This document shows positions 51,865-60,783 of a stretch of DNA of 64,000 nt, piece by piece (position 1 is the stretch's first letter; each line of letters starts with the position of its first letter). Position numbers and translations under genes: made by a program. The stretch is taken from assembly GCF_003591175.1 (NCBI RefSeq), contig NZ_QYYG01000001.1, positions 434,001 through 498,000 of the forward strand, in the 5' to 3' direction. The DNA comes from Serratia inhibens (GTDB lineage Bacteria; Pseudomonadota; Gammaproteobacteria; Enterobacterales; Enterobacteriaceae). A model generated the notes under the pieces. The model was not told where the DNA came from. It ran no database searches and saw only the letters and a program-made list of their open reading frames with translations.

Positions 51865-52464
51865 ATGCTGGTACTCGGATTTGTTACGAAGAGTGCTCTG
51901 GCTGACTGGCAAAATGTACCGCCATATCTGCCGCACTTTCAGTTCTATGAGCGGCATCGCACCGTCATAAGTACCGCTTACCCAGAAAAAATATTACCCA
52001 TCATTGCGGCTTATGATATCCAGCAGGATGTCATTATCAAAACGTTAATGTCGATACGGCAACTGCCGCAAAAATTACGACGCCATAAATCTGAAAGTGC
52101 CAGTGTTCCATTTGGGCTACACAGTTTCACCTTGTTGGAAAACTCACCAACCGAGCTTTGCTATGGCTTAAGAGGACAATTCTGGCGAACCGATTTTGGC
52201 CTTGAAGACGTACCAGATATCAGTGCCTATTGCGCCGCGCTACCGCCGGGCAACGCAAAGCTGCTGCTGCGATATCAGGTACAACAACTCGCCCCCGATG
52301 AATATGCACTCTGCACGGAAACCTTCATCCATTGCCCTGACAGAGCGACACAATTAAAAATGGCCGGGTATTGGCTGGCGATCAGAGCGGGCAGTGGTTG
52401 GATTCGGCAAAGGACATTGAAGGCAGTAAAGCTTGCGCTCGAAAAAACGGCCAACAGCGTTTAA
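51865..52464 (+). CDS. Protein of unknown function, possibly SRPBCC-like
   Basis: This is a 199-residue protein with a good AAGGGAG site 7 bp before the ATG. I do not recognise the family with certainty. The pattern YERHRTVISTAYPEKILPII, FGLHSFTLLENSPTELCYGL, RGQFWRTDFG and the closing YWLAIRAGSGWIRQRTLKAV, then KLALE, resembles START/SRPBCC-like proteins of about 200 residues. There is no clear signal peptide or membrane helix. The gene is AT-richer than the quinone module before it and is followed by a converging MFS gene. It is probably a recent arrival. Confidence 0.6.
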   Translation: MLVLGFVTKSALADWQNVPPYLPHFQFYERHRTVISTAYPEKILPIIAAYDIQQDVIIKTLMSIRQLPQKLRRHKSESASVPFGLHSFTLLENSPTELCYGLRGQFWRTDFGLEDVPDISAYCAALPPGNAKLLLRYQVQQLAPDEYALCTETFIHCPDRATQLKMAGYWLAIRAGSGWIRQRTLKAVKLALEKTANSV

Positions 52465-52586
52465 GGCGGATAATAATTCTCTCGATTGAGGCTGGCCGTA
52501 CAGCTGCCATAAAATCTCACTGCGTACACATGCGCTGCAGGCCCGGTGATATTGGTAAAACCAAACGATTAGAAAACAAATAGTGG

Positions 52587-53789
52587 TTAGGGTGACACTG
52601 CTGACAGATGAAAACGTTTAGCCAGTTTCTTTTGCAGAATGATAACGATAATTGGGAACCCTGATGCGGAAATTGCACATACCGCCAGCAACTTGTTCAC
52701 ATTTTGTGGTGTCATGCCATGATCAGGTAATAGAAAAGCGGACAGGAAAAATGCGACGGTTGTAATCAGATACATTATTGATGTCTGTAATGAAGAGAAT
52801 CCAGCTCGTTGCCTATCATCAGGAAACTGAATCGTAACCGCTGAAGATGAAACCAGACGACTGTAAGATGCGCCGAGAAATAAACTAATAAATAACGCTG
52901 CATGCTGATAGCCCAGGATGGGTATTAGCAAACTCAGTATAAAGACTATGGTTGAAGCTGTAGCCAGAATCAAAACAGAAAAACGGGAGATTAACACGCC
53001 TGTAATTTTTGTAGACAGGTAACCTGTAACACCCCCACCGAAGAACAGCCAAGGCAACAAGTCTTGTGAAGCGCCCAACTGCTGTGTCATTAATGGTACC
53101 AGAATAGGAATGACCAGCATTGGACTAAACTGTACCAGCGCATTACTGGAGGCGAACAGTAAAGTATCCACATCAAGGGGTTGCGTGCGGAGCGTGTCGA
53201 AAGAGACAAGGTCTTGGGGTATGGTGGATACAATCAGTGGCAATGCCAACAAACAAAGTGTACTTATTAACCACAAAGCAACATGCCAACCATAATTTGT
53301 ACACAAAAATAATATAGTGGGCATTCCTACAATGCTTACCATCGAAAATGACGCAATCACCGTCGCCAACATTTTTCCGCGCAAGTGAGTCGGCGCGTTG
53401 TTTATCAATATGCTTATACCCACACCCATTGTCGTACCTCCAACCAACCCTGCGCAGAATCGTAGTGTAAGCAGAAGACTAAAACTGGAGGTGAATGTAG
53501 TCAAAAGTGTCAGTAGGCCTAATAGCGCCATATTGGCGATTAAAAAACGTTTCTTATTGAAATGACCAATCCAGTAAAAGGCGATAACTCCCGAAAGGAC
53601 TGCACCAGATGTGTACATACCGGACACATAACCTGAGAATGATACGGGAACTGCGAAATCTGCTGCCATAAAAGCAAAAACAGGGTTGAACACCATATAT
53701 TCCAGCGCATTAGTGAACTGGATAAAAGCCATTACAATGGCTATCCGCATGAGGGCTTTATGATTAAACGTCTGTGTGACCAGTAGCAT
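52587..53789 (-). CDS. MFS transporter, DHA1-like
   Basis: This is a 400-residue membrane protein with twelve hydrophobic segments. The start is the ATG at 53789 with AGG about 9 bp upstream; a TTG three codons earlier is also open. FTNALEYMVFNPVFAFMAAD and FAVPVSFSGYVSGMYTSGAV at the start, IGHFNKKRFLIANMALLG (loop 2-3) and the FCAGLVGGTTMGVGISI helix fit drug- or sugar-efflux MFS proteins. The substrate is unknown. It is divergent from a LysR regulator and both are AT-rich, so the pair may have been acquired together. Confidence 0.85.
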   Translation of the reverse strand: MLLVTQTFNHKALMRIAIVMAFIQFTNALEYMVFNPVFAFMAADFAVPVSFSGYVSGMYTSGAVLSGVIAFYWIGHFNKKRFLIANMALLGLLTLLTTFTSSFSLLLTLRFCAGLVGGTTMGVGISILINNAPTHLRGKMLATVIASFSMVSIVGMPTILFLCTNYGWHVALWLISTLCLLALPLIVSTIPQDLVSFDTLRTQPLDVDTLLFASSNALVQFSPMLVIPILVPLMTQQLGASQDLLPWLFFGGGVTGYLSTKITGVLISRFSVLILATASTIVFILSLLIPILGYQHAALFISLFLGASYSRLVSSSAVTIQFPDDRQRAGFSSLQTSIMYLITTVAFFLSAFLLPDHGMTPQNVNKLLAVCAISASGFPIIVIILQKKLAKRFHLSAVSP

Positions 53790-53892
53790 AGCAAGCAACC
53801 TATGGATGAAAGATATCCGAGTTTAACCGCTATCAATAGTGTTCATTACATGGTAAAAATGGCACTTATTATTATCATATATGGGATAGTTG

Positions 53893-54816
53893 ATGCGTTC
53901 GGCTCTTGATTTTACTACCCTGAAAGTGTTCATTGCTGTGGTTGAAAGAGAAAGTTTTGTTGGGGCATCGAAAGTCCTTGAAATGCCGACATCGAATGTT
54001 AGTCGTTGTATTTCTCAGTTAGAAGAAAAACTGAATCTTCAGCTCATTGAGCGCAGCACCCGCCATATGAAACTCACCCAGGCGGGGCACCTACTCTATA
54101 CCCGAGCAAAGCCATTACTGGAGGCGCTTGAGCAAACCGAGACAGAATTAACGTTGCGGCAAATGCAACTCAAGGGCCCATTACGTATCTGTATTCCCAA
54201 TGAAATAGGTCCTGCATTGCTGGGTTCTGTTATTGCCGATTTCGCCTGTCAGTACCCGGACCTGGAGATCAGCTGTGTCACAAATTTGTCAGGTTTCGAA
54301 TCCCTGCGAGATGATCTGGATTTAGCTATCATTGTTACCCGTGGTCAGATGGATGACAGTGACTATATAGCCCGTCATCTGGTGACGATCCCTTGCACCA
54401 TTGTTGCAGCCCCCTCCGTCATTCAGCGTTATGGCACCCCTTCCCATATCCGGCAATTTGAAGAATTACCCTGTATTACAACGGTGAGTGCACTGAAAGG
54501 TGCTCCCTGGCAGTTTGTCAATATAAAGGGGGGGTTCGAGACGATTAAGGTTAAAGGGCATTATCGGGTCAACAGCGGAGAGATGGCAGGACGAGCTGCG
54601 GTATCAGGTGTCGGTTTTGCAATTCTATCGAAACAGGCCTGCCAACCCTACATTAGCGATGGACGGTTAATCGAGGTTGAGTTTGAACAATCGGCAGCCC
54701 CATTGCAATTGTTCGCACTTTATTCAGATCGACGTTACTTGCCCGCTAAAACAAGAGCGCTCATTGATTTCATACATCAGAGACTGAATCATATACCCTC
54801 GACGGATTGTGGTTGA
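53893..54816 (+). CDS. LysR-family regulator
   Basis: This is a 307-residue LysR protein from the ATG at 53893 (a TTG one codon earlier is also in frame). The helix-turn-helix is FIAVVERESFVGASKVLEMP, then TSNVSRCISQLEEKLNLQLI and ERSTRHMKLTQAG. The effector domain begins GPLRICIPNEIGPALLGSVI. It diverges from the MFS gene, about 100 bp away, which it probably controls. Its stop precedes a long AT-rich gap before the unknown gene cluster. Confidence 0.9.
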   Translation: MRSALDFTTLKVFIAVVERESFVGASKVLEMPTSNVSRCISQLEEKLNLQLIERSTRHMKLTQAGHLLYTRAKPLLEALEQTETELTLRQMQLKGPLRICIPNEIGPALLGSVIADFACQYPDLEISCVTNLSGFESLRDDLDLAIIVTRGQMDDSDYIARHLVTIPCTIVAAPSVIQRYGTPSHIRQFEELPCITTVSALKGAPWQFVNIKGGFETIKVKGHYRVNSGEMAGRAAVSGVGFAILSKQACQPYISDGRLIEVEFEQSAAPLQLFALYSDRRYLPAKTRALIDFIHQRLNHIPSTDCG

Positions 54817-55361
54817 AAAATGGGGTTAACGTACAATAATTCGAGCCGGGATCTGGCTCGCTTCGGTGAGTTTTTACGGTTCGAAAGGATCTGACAGCTC
54901 ATTGCACCTGCATATAGTTAGCTTGAAATAAATATGACTATTGATGTATCGTCATCGCTATTTCTTCTGTTAAAACTCATTTCCATAACTGCCATTAATA
55001 AGTAAATCCCTAAGCAATAAATTGATTACAGTGCTAACAATTACGGTTAATGACAGGCCAACCGCCTCTTTCAAACAAGGGCATTTTTCAATCTATTGAT
55101 TTGATACGGCTAACACACTAATTTAACAAAAACAGAATTGTCGCATCCTCTTTTTTTGATTATTTAAAAGATTTGTCATCTGTTTTTTCAACGTGGTGAT
55201 TTGCTTGATTATCTCGACATCAACAAAAAAATACTTCATTTATTTTTATGTGTCTGTTGATTTTTTAGTCGCCATTGCTATTGTTGAAGGTGAGTAAAGC
55301 ACCGCTAAAAACCAACAAATACATTTTATTTTTATACTCGCAAGCGTATGAGGACCTGACT
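54817..55361. other. AT-rich gap before the unknown gene cluster
   Basis: About 545 bp without a credible gene, and visibly AT-richer than the rest. It contains long A/T runs (for example TTTTTTTGATTATTTAAAAG near 55150). I see no terminator or clear operator. Such leaders often precede horizontally acquired clusters and bind H-NS, which is inference here. Confidence 0.5.
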
Positions 55362-55886
55362 ATGCCCATTAAAAAATATGTCATTCTTGACAGCAATCCT
55401 AAAGCTGTCGGGAATAATGATTTCATTCTGCTAGGTTTGAAAGCCATAGGTTTCGCCAGAGGTTGTCCGATGTTATTTGGAGGGACAGCCGATGCAAAAG
55501 ACGGACCGGTTGACGGCAAGAACTTTGCCTTAAACGTGATAAAAAGAGAAACCTGGGAAGAAACCCTGGAGAATATTGAAGTCAATCAGGTCGTTCGTTA
55601 TCAAACTTATCCCGATGAGATCAGCGTTTATACCAGCAACGACTTTATCTTCACCGGTCAGGTAACCCTTGGCGGTGAATTCGCCTGGATACGAAAAGTC
55701 AGTAAAGGGAAATTAAAGGCCTACTTTAAAAATAAGCCTTCCGCTACCAAAGATATGTTTGCTCAAGAGCTTTTCAGCATGACCGCGGACCCGAATATCG
55801 ACCCGACCGAAGGTGAATTCGAAGCCTATCTTGGCTCCAGCAGCCTGAGTGCCCTTTACTCCTACTGCAAAGAAACCTGCAAATAA
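55362..55886 (+). CDS. Degenerate Nudix-like protein, first gene of the unknown cluster
   Basis: This is a 174-residue soluble protein. AGGA seven bases before the ATG at 55362 sets the start; an upstream extension is not supported. FGGTADAKDGPVDGKNFALN and VIKRETWEETLENIEV resemble a Nudix box: the RE-x-x-EE part (RETWEE) is present, but the G-x5-E half is altered and the spacing to GG is longer. Full Nudix enzymes cleave nucleoside diphosphates; this one may be a variant or may only keep the fold. It lies 83 bp before the Hint-domain gene and probably leads the operon. Confidence 0.6.
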   Translation: MPIKKYVILDSNPKAVGNNDFILLGLKAIGFARGCPMLFGGTADAKDGPVDGKNFALNVIKRETWEETLENIEVNQVVRYQTYPDEISVYTSNDFIFTGQVTLGGEFAWIRKVSKGKLKAYFKNKPSATKDMFAQELFSMTADPNIDPTEGEFEAYLGSSSLSALYSYCKETCK

Positions 55887-55969
55887 ATTCGTAAATTAAT
55901 TTATCGTCAATTTTTATACGTCGATACTTTCGCACGATAGTGCCGGAATTTTATTGGGTGCCTGACGTT

Positions 55970-57577
55970 ATGATCACGCAAGATTATACTTCCGATGAAA
56001 AGACTATTGTTAAAGCGGTTATCAACCGGTATAGCAATACCGGCATATTTATTATTGAACCCGGCAATCCATTATTGGTCTATTTTTACGATATCCAGTT
56101 AAGACTGGCGGGGATCACTCCAGGCGTTTCACCGCAATTCACGCAACGCTGGCAACAATCGAAACAGAGTAAAGGTACGGCAGGCCGACTGAGCGAGGCC
56201 GGCAACGGTGACGCCCAGCCGGTTTACAGTATCGTAAGGTTGGACTCCCTCGACGGCAGAAGCTATCGCGCGGATGCCATTGGCTCCCTGCCGGTTTCCG
56301 CCACCAATGTGACGCAAACGCTGGGTTTGTTTGACACGGAGGCAACCAATGTTGGCCAGGTGACATCCAACAAGGCCTATATTTACACCGCAGATTGCGC
56401 CATTACGGCGAATGGCGATTATCCGCAAAGCCAGCTCACCGACGATTTTCCGGTCACGGTCATTTATACCTTTGCGCAAACCATTGACCAAAGTACTTTT
56501 TATGGTGCAGAAATCATTACTACGCAAAGCTACCCTAAAAGTATTTACAATGATTCACCGCGCAGCCTCTATAACCAGGATGCAATAAAAATTTGTTTAA
56601 CGCGTGATGCTGCCGATTGCGACTATCGTTATACTTACGATGGCGACGGTACGGTAAGGGTTCCCATTAAAGGCAATATCACTTATTACGGTAAAATAGA
56701 CATAGTTGACGGTCGGCCTGTCAATGCCAAAAATATTATTTATCTTATACGCACGCGCGCCGGCGGCGACCCGGTGACACCCTATGATGATTTAAATATC
56801 TTCAACTCCCCCAACACTAAAATTAATGACGATACCTTATCCTGGGATTTAAATTGGTTAAAGTTCAAGCAGGTTGATTTTGAGTCTGGTGAATGGGTTT
56901 ATTATGTATTCAGAGTCAATCTGAACGTCGAGGGCCGAAATATTGTCGCGTTTATTACCAACGCACCAAAAAACATTGAGCCGGACCAGCGCTTTTTAAA
57001 TACGGCACCTTTAAAACCCATGTGCATTGTTTACGGTTGCCTGGGAGAGAACACCAAAATACTGATGCAGGATGGTAACGAGAAAACCATTGCCAATATC
57101 AGCACCGGCGAATATATACGCACGCGCAATGGTCGCACGCTCAGAGTTGATGCCATCACCACCGGATATGAGTGCCATTATGTTGAAATCACAGTGCAAG
57201 ATACCAACAATAAAACACGCACTATTATCGCCAGTCTGGGTCACCCTTTTATTACGTCATCGGGCGTTGTCCTCACACGTGAATTGTGTCAGACCAGTAA
57301 ACTTCTTACGCTGGATGGCGAAGCTGAAATTATCAGTATGGTGCAAAAAGACGGTAACATTAAGGTTTATAACCTGCAATTACCGATAGATACGCCGGCA
57401 AACACGGTGCCTTACGATAATAATACGTTCTACGCCAACGGAATTTTGGTCGGGGATAACCTGATGCAAAGGGTTTATGAGGATGAATATCATCAACGAC
57501 CGGTCAATATCTTGAGCAAACTGCCTCAGGAATGGCATCAGGATTACCACAATCATCTCAACCTGGCGGGTAAATAA
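55970..57577 (+). CDS. Large unknown protein with a C-terminal Hint (intein-like) domain
   Basis: This 535-residue protein has no signal peptide. I chose the ATG at 55970; a GTG at 55940 or 55958 would add a few residues and cannot be excluded. The first 350 residues are beta-rich and match nothing I know. From C357 a Hint domain runs to about N497: CLGENTKILMQDGNEKTIAN at its start, the histidine block IIASLGHPFITSSG, and the closing FYANGILVGDN. Hint domains self-cleave or splice. Only 38 residues follow it, too few for a toxin, so cleavage could activate or attach the N-terminal part. The next gene starts 4 bp on. Confidence 0.75.
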   Translation: MITQDYTSDEKTIVKAVINRYSNTGIFIIEPGNPLLVYFYDIQLRLAGITPGVSPQFTQRWQQSKQSKGTAGRLSEAGNGDAQPVYSIVRLDSLDGRSYRADAIGSLPVSATNVTQTLGLFDTEATNVGQVTSNKAYIYTADCAITANGDYPQSQLTDDFPVTVIYTFAQTIDQSTFYGAEIITTQSYPKSIYNDSPRSLYNQDAIKICLTRDAADCDYRYTYDGDGTVRVPIKGNITYYGKIDIVDGRPVNAKNIIYLIRTRAGGDPVTPYDDLNIFNSPNTKINDDTLSWDLNWLKFKQVDFESGEWVYYVFRVNLNVEGRNIVAFITNAPKNIEPDQRFLNTAPLKPMCIVYGCLGENTKILMQDGNEKTIANISTGEYIRTRNGRTLRVDAITTGYECHYVEITVQDTNNKTRTIIASLGHPFITSSGVVLTRELCQTSKLLTLDGEAEIISMVQKDGNIKVYNLQLPIDTPANTVPYDNNTFYANGILVGDNLMQRVYEDEYHQRPVNILSKLPQEWHQDYHNHLNLAGK

Positions 57578-57581
57578 TATC

Positions 57582-59339
57582 ATGTACCAGGGATATCCGG
57601 ATTTTCAGCAAATTATCATCAGCGATAACCAAAGATTTATCGCCAGCTATCAGCAAAAAGACGCCTATTTCTTATACCCGGACTCCGTCAGCATCCTGGC
57701 GGCAGATCCCCTGGCCTTCTCTTTGGATATCGTCCGCAGTGCCAGCACCGACAGCATTTATGGTTGGTTAAACTTCATTACCGAACTGCAATTTGCCGGC
57801 GTGCAAAGCCTGTCGGACTTCAAACAACAACACCCGGATACAGCCGTAAGGGTGCTACCGGTGTTGCCCGGCAGTCTGGGGTTTGATGTACCTATCGAGT
57901 ATCACAGCGCCCTCAGCGGGCAAAGCTATGATGCCACCTGGTATTCGGCACAGTGCATCCAGTTTATTATTTTGCTCAATTCGGCCAGCACCCAACTGAT
58001 TGAGAAAACGTTGCTCGATGACACCCTCGGCTTTAATGCCCGGCTGGACGGGTTTGTCGAAGGAGTATCGCCACGTCTCGCGTATGCCGTCGAGTTTGAT
58101 CCCCAGGCGCTGATGCGTGAATTGGTCGCCGGGGTCAAAGGTGCGTGCCCCGTTGAGGGCGCGCGCGTAGCTTTTGACTACGGCCTGTTGACCCAATATC
58201 TGTACCAGAATATCGCGCTGCTGCCGCTGAAAATCACCCCAGCGCTGCCGGTTAACGCCCCCGAGGAAACCCTGCTTTTCAGCCAGGGGGTTCTTGATCG
58301 GCTCTATAACCTGCTGGGCTCGCCTTACGCCGGCCCGCCGGCCAGTAACGTGGCCATGATCTGCCTGAGCCCGCCGACGCAAGTCGGCCGGGTGATCTTC
58401 AACCTGGACAGGGTAGTGCTTAGCCGGCGGCCGCTTTGCTTCTTGCTGGATCCTTTTGCCGCCGCCCAGCAAATTGCCAAGGTCTCACCCGATACCATTA
58501 TTCACCGTACCACTACCCCGCCATTACCGCCGGGCGAACTGGAGATCGACGTCTATTACGCTTTCCCGCTCGGGTTGAAAAGTAACGTCTTTATCGATAT
58601 TCAGCTCACCGTGCCGGCGGGCGATATTTACCCGCTTGAGCAGAGGCAAACGCAATTACTGGTTCCCGACAGCAGTCGATTGACCTTCAGGTTCCACAAC
58701 AGCGCACTGGAAAAGCAGGCGTTCTTCTACCAAATCCGCGTTAGCTACCCGCAAGATGGCGCTTATTGCACCCTGAGCGGTGAAGTGCGGCGCAGTGATA
58801 ATCGCGCTCTGGTACTGGATTACGCCGCACTGCCCTGCAATTTCCTGACCATCAGCATTGATCCTGAATTTGCCCGACAAAGCCGGATTGGCGGCCTTTA
58901 CCATTCTGCAGGTTGGCTACAGGACCTGGCGTTGACTGAAGCAGCACCCTATTTCAGTTGCCCGATCCTCGGTGGCGATACCTATGCGGAAGCGACAGCT
59001 TACGCATTGTCCGGCAGCGAAGCCGTACCGCTTCCGATGCCGATTACCCAGGCTACCACCATCGGCGCCTACAGCTTCCCGCAGTTTGGTTCACAGCGGG
59101 CGCGGATCACCGTTCATCTGCCCGCCGAAATGCTCAAAGTCGCGTTGACCTTTCAGGCGCAAAACGATACCCGCACGACGGAGCATACCTTCACCCACCC
59201 GCAGGACAGCTTCGAATATCAATGGAATGTCACCTCTATTTTTGCTGCCGGATTTCGTTACAAAACCGCTACGGGCCCATGGTCGCCCTATGTAACCGGC
59301 GATCAAACGATTGATATCAAGGTGAAAAACAATGACTGA
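57582..59339 (+). CDS. Large unknown beta-rich protein of the cluster (subunit A)
   Basis: This 585-residue soluble protein has no recognised domain, signal peptide or membrane helix. Near its start, KDAYFLYPDSVSILAADPLA followed by FSLDIVRS resembles segments in the next three proteins, so it appears to be a diverged paralogue. The rest alternates short strand-like stretches (YYAFPLGLKSNVFIDIQLTV, ARITVHLPAEMLKVALTF), as in tail, adhesin or coat-like beta proteins. The start lies 4 bp after the Hint gene with a GGCGGG site in its last codons. Its end overlaps the next gene by 8 bp, so translation is coupled. Confidence 0.7.
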   Translation: MYQGYPDFQQIIISDNQRFIASYQQKDAYFLYPDSVSILAADPLAFSLDIVRSASTDSIYGWLNFITELQFAGVQSLSDFKQQHPDTAVRVLPVLPGSLGFDVPIEYHSALSGQSYDATWYSAQCIQFIILLNSASTQLIEKTLLDDTLGFNARLDGFVEGVSPRLAYAVEFDPQALMRELVAGVKGACPVEGARVAFDYGLLTQYLYQNIALLPLKITPALPVNAPEETLLFSQGVLDRLYNLLGSPYAGPPASNVAMICLSPPTQVGRVIFNLDRVVLSRRPLCFLLDPFAAAQQIAKVSPDTIIHRTTTPPLPPGELEIDVYYAFPLGLKSNVFIDIQLTVPAGDIYPLEQRQTQLLVPDSSRLTFRFHNSALEKQAFFYQIRVSYPQDGAYCTLSGEVRRSDNRALVLDYAALPCNFLTISIDPEFARQSRIGGLYHSAGWLQDLALTEAAPYFSCPILGGDTYAEATAYALSGSEAVPLPMPITQATTIGAYSFPQFGSQRARITVHLPAEMLKVALTFQAQNDTRTTEHTFTHPQDSFEYQWNVTSIFAAGFRYKTATGPWSPYVTGDQTIDIKVKNND

Positions 59340-60762
59340 CTCTTTGAATCCCCAGCAAGGTCTGCAGAATTTTTTCCTGCTCGACAGAGCCTTCGCGTTT
59401 CACGATCAAACCTTGCCATCGGAGTGTTACACCTACGGTAGCGCTGCCCCACAGTCGGTGCTGGACACCCCGTCAGGGAAAGTTAGCGCACTGCATTTGC
59501 TGACCAGCCCCGGCGGTGGTCTGGCGACCTTTATCGCGCCAAACATGCCGGTCGATACGGCTGCGATCGAATCCTATATCCGCCAGCATTTCATCCCGGC
59601 ACCGGGGAAAATCAGCCTGGCGCAAGGCGATGTTCGCCAATCCTTATTCCTGCGCTTTGTCCATCAGCCGGAGTCAGACAGTTATAACGTCGAGTTTGAA
59701 CAGTCAAAAATGCCGCTGACCCACGCCGAAGCCGGCCTGCTGGACAACGCCATTCGCGGGGCCAAAAACCAGGTTTACCTGGTCACCCACAGTCAGTTCA
59801 GCGTCAGCAGCCGCGTCGCCGCCCGTCTGGATACCGACTGGGTCGCGTTTTTAACCCTGGCCTTCAACGAACAGGCACGCCAACCGGAGGCTATCGCCCT
59901 GTTGCTCAACCAGCAGATTGACGCCGGCGTGATCAGCCTGTTGGAGCAGTTTGACAATGCGCCCTCGGAACAGACACGCGAGCTGGTGAGAAACGCTCTG
60001 GTGAAGACTGCGGCGCAGCTGGTCAGCAACACGTTACGCAACATCCACTCGGTGGATGAGATCCCCAACAAGCTCAGCTATGACGTCAGTTACAGCAATA
60101 GCGTGTCACAACGCTATTTGCTGGCGCAGCAGCAAGATATCGCCACCCTGCTCGGCCAACTGCCCGCCGACAGCATTATCACCTTTACGTCAACGCCATT
60201 GCCGGAACCCAGCCGACCGGACAAACCCATCGAGCACCGCCAATGCGTGGTCAGCCTGGGGTTCAACCCTAACGGTTTCAACATCATGTCCATCGAACTG
60301 CGTTGGGCGGACCAGCAAACGCCAATGCAGTGGCCCAGCTTCCCGCCGGTGACCTTAAAAACCGAATCAGCGGTCGACAGCATCACCCTCAAAGTGACGT
60401 TTTCCGACTATTCCAGTTATGAACGCCAATTCGGCTGGCTAGACGCTGTCGCATTGACGCCACAGGATCTGGGTTTTTACAGCGTGATATTTGAAGCAGA
60501 ACATCTGAAACCCGAATTTAAAACGATTTCGGGCAATGCCACTTATCGGCCTGCCGGGCAGGTTAAAAGCCAGAGCTTTAGCTTTGCGTTTTCCAACCAG
60601 CAGTGGCAGGCCAACTGGTGGATCAACGCCCATGCAGCCGGGTTAAACGGCCGTATAGAGTACCGCTGGCAAGGAAAAACCTCGTCGCTATTCCCCAAAA
60701 CCTACGACTCTGGCCCGCAGCAGGCCAGCACCAGCCCCATCAAACTGCAATACAACAAGTGA
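59332..60762 (+). CDS. Large unknown beta-rich protein of the cluster (subunit B)
   Basis: This is a 476-residue soluble protein of unknown family. AAGGTGA stands six bases before the ATG, which lies inside the end of the preceding gene. Its N-terminal SECYTYGSAAPQSVLDTPSG, then KVSALHLLTS, aligns loosely with the shared module of its neighbours. A middle stretch SYSNSVSQRYLLAQQQDIAT resembles TTVVQRSLYPQALFAELV of the last protein, a second hint of common origin. The C-terminal half (LRWADQQTPMQWPSFPP, VTFSDYSSYERQFGWLDAV) is beta-rich. No catalytic motif is visible. Confidence 0.7.
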   Translation: MTDSLNPQQGLQNFFLLDRAFAFHDQTLPSECYTYGSAAPQSVLDTPSGKVSALHLLTSPGGGLATFIAPNMPVDTAAIESYIRQHFIPAPGKISLAQGDVRQSLFLRFVHQPESDSYNVEFEQSKMPLTHAEAGLLDNAIRGAKNQVYLVTHSQFSVSSRVAARLDTDWVAFLTLAFNEQARQPEAIALLLNQQIDAGVISLLEQFDNAPSEQTRELVRNALVKTAAQLVSNTLRNIHSVDEIPNKLSYDVSYSNSVSQRYLLAQQQDIATLLGQLPADSIITFTSTPLPEPSRPDKPIEHRQCVVSLGFNPNGFNIMSIELRWADQQTPMQWPSFPPVTLKTESAVDSITLKVTFSDYSSYERQFGWLDAVALTPQDLGFYSVIFEAEHLKPEFKTISGNATYRPAGQVKSQSFSFAFSNQQWQANWWINAHAAGLNGRIEYRWQGKTSSLFPKTYDSGPQQASTSPIKLQYNK

Positions 60763-60783
60763 TATCCACAAGAGGAATTCCCT

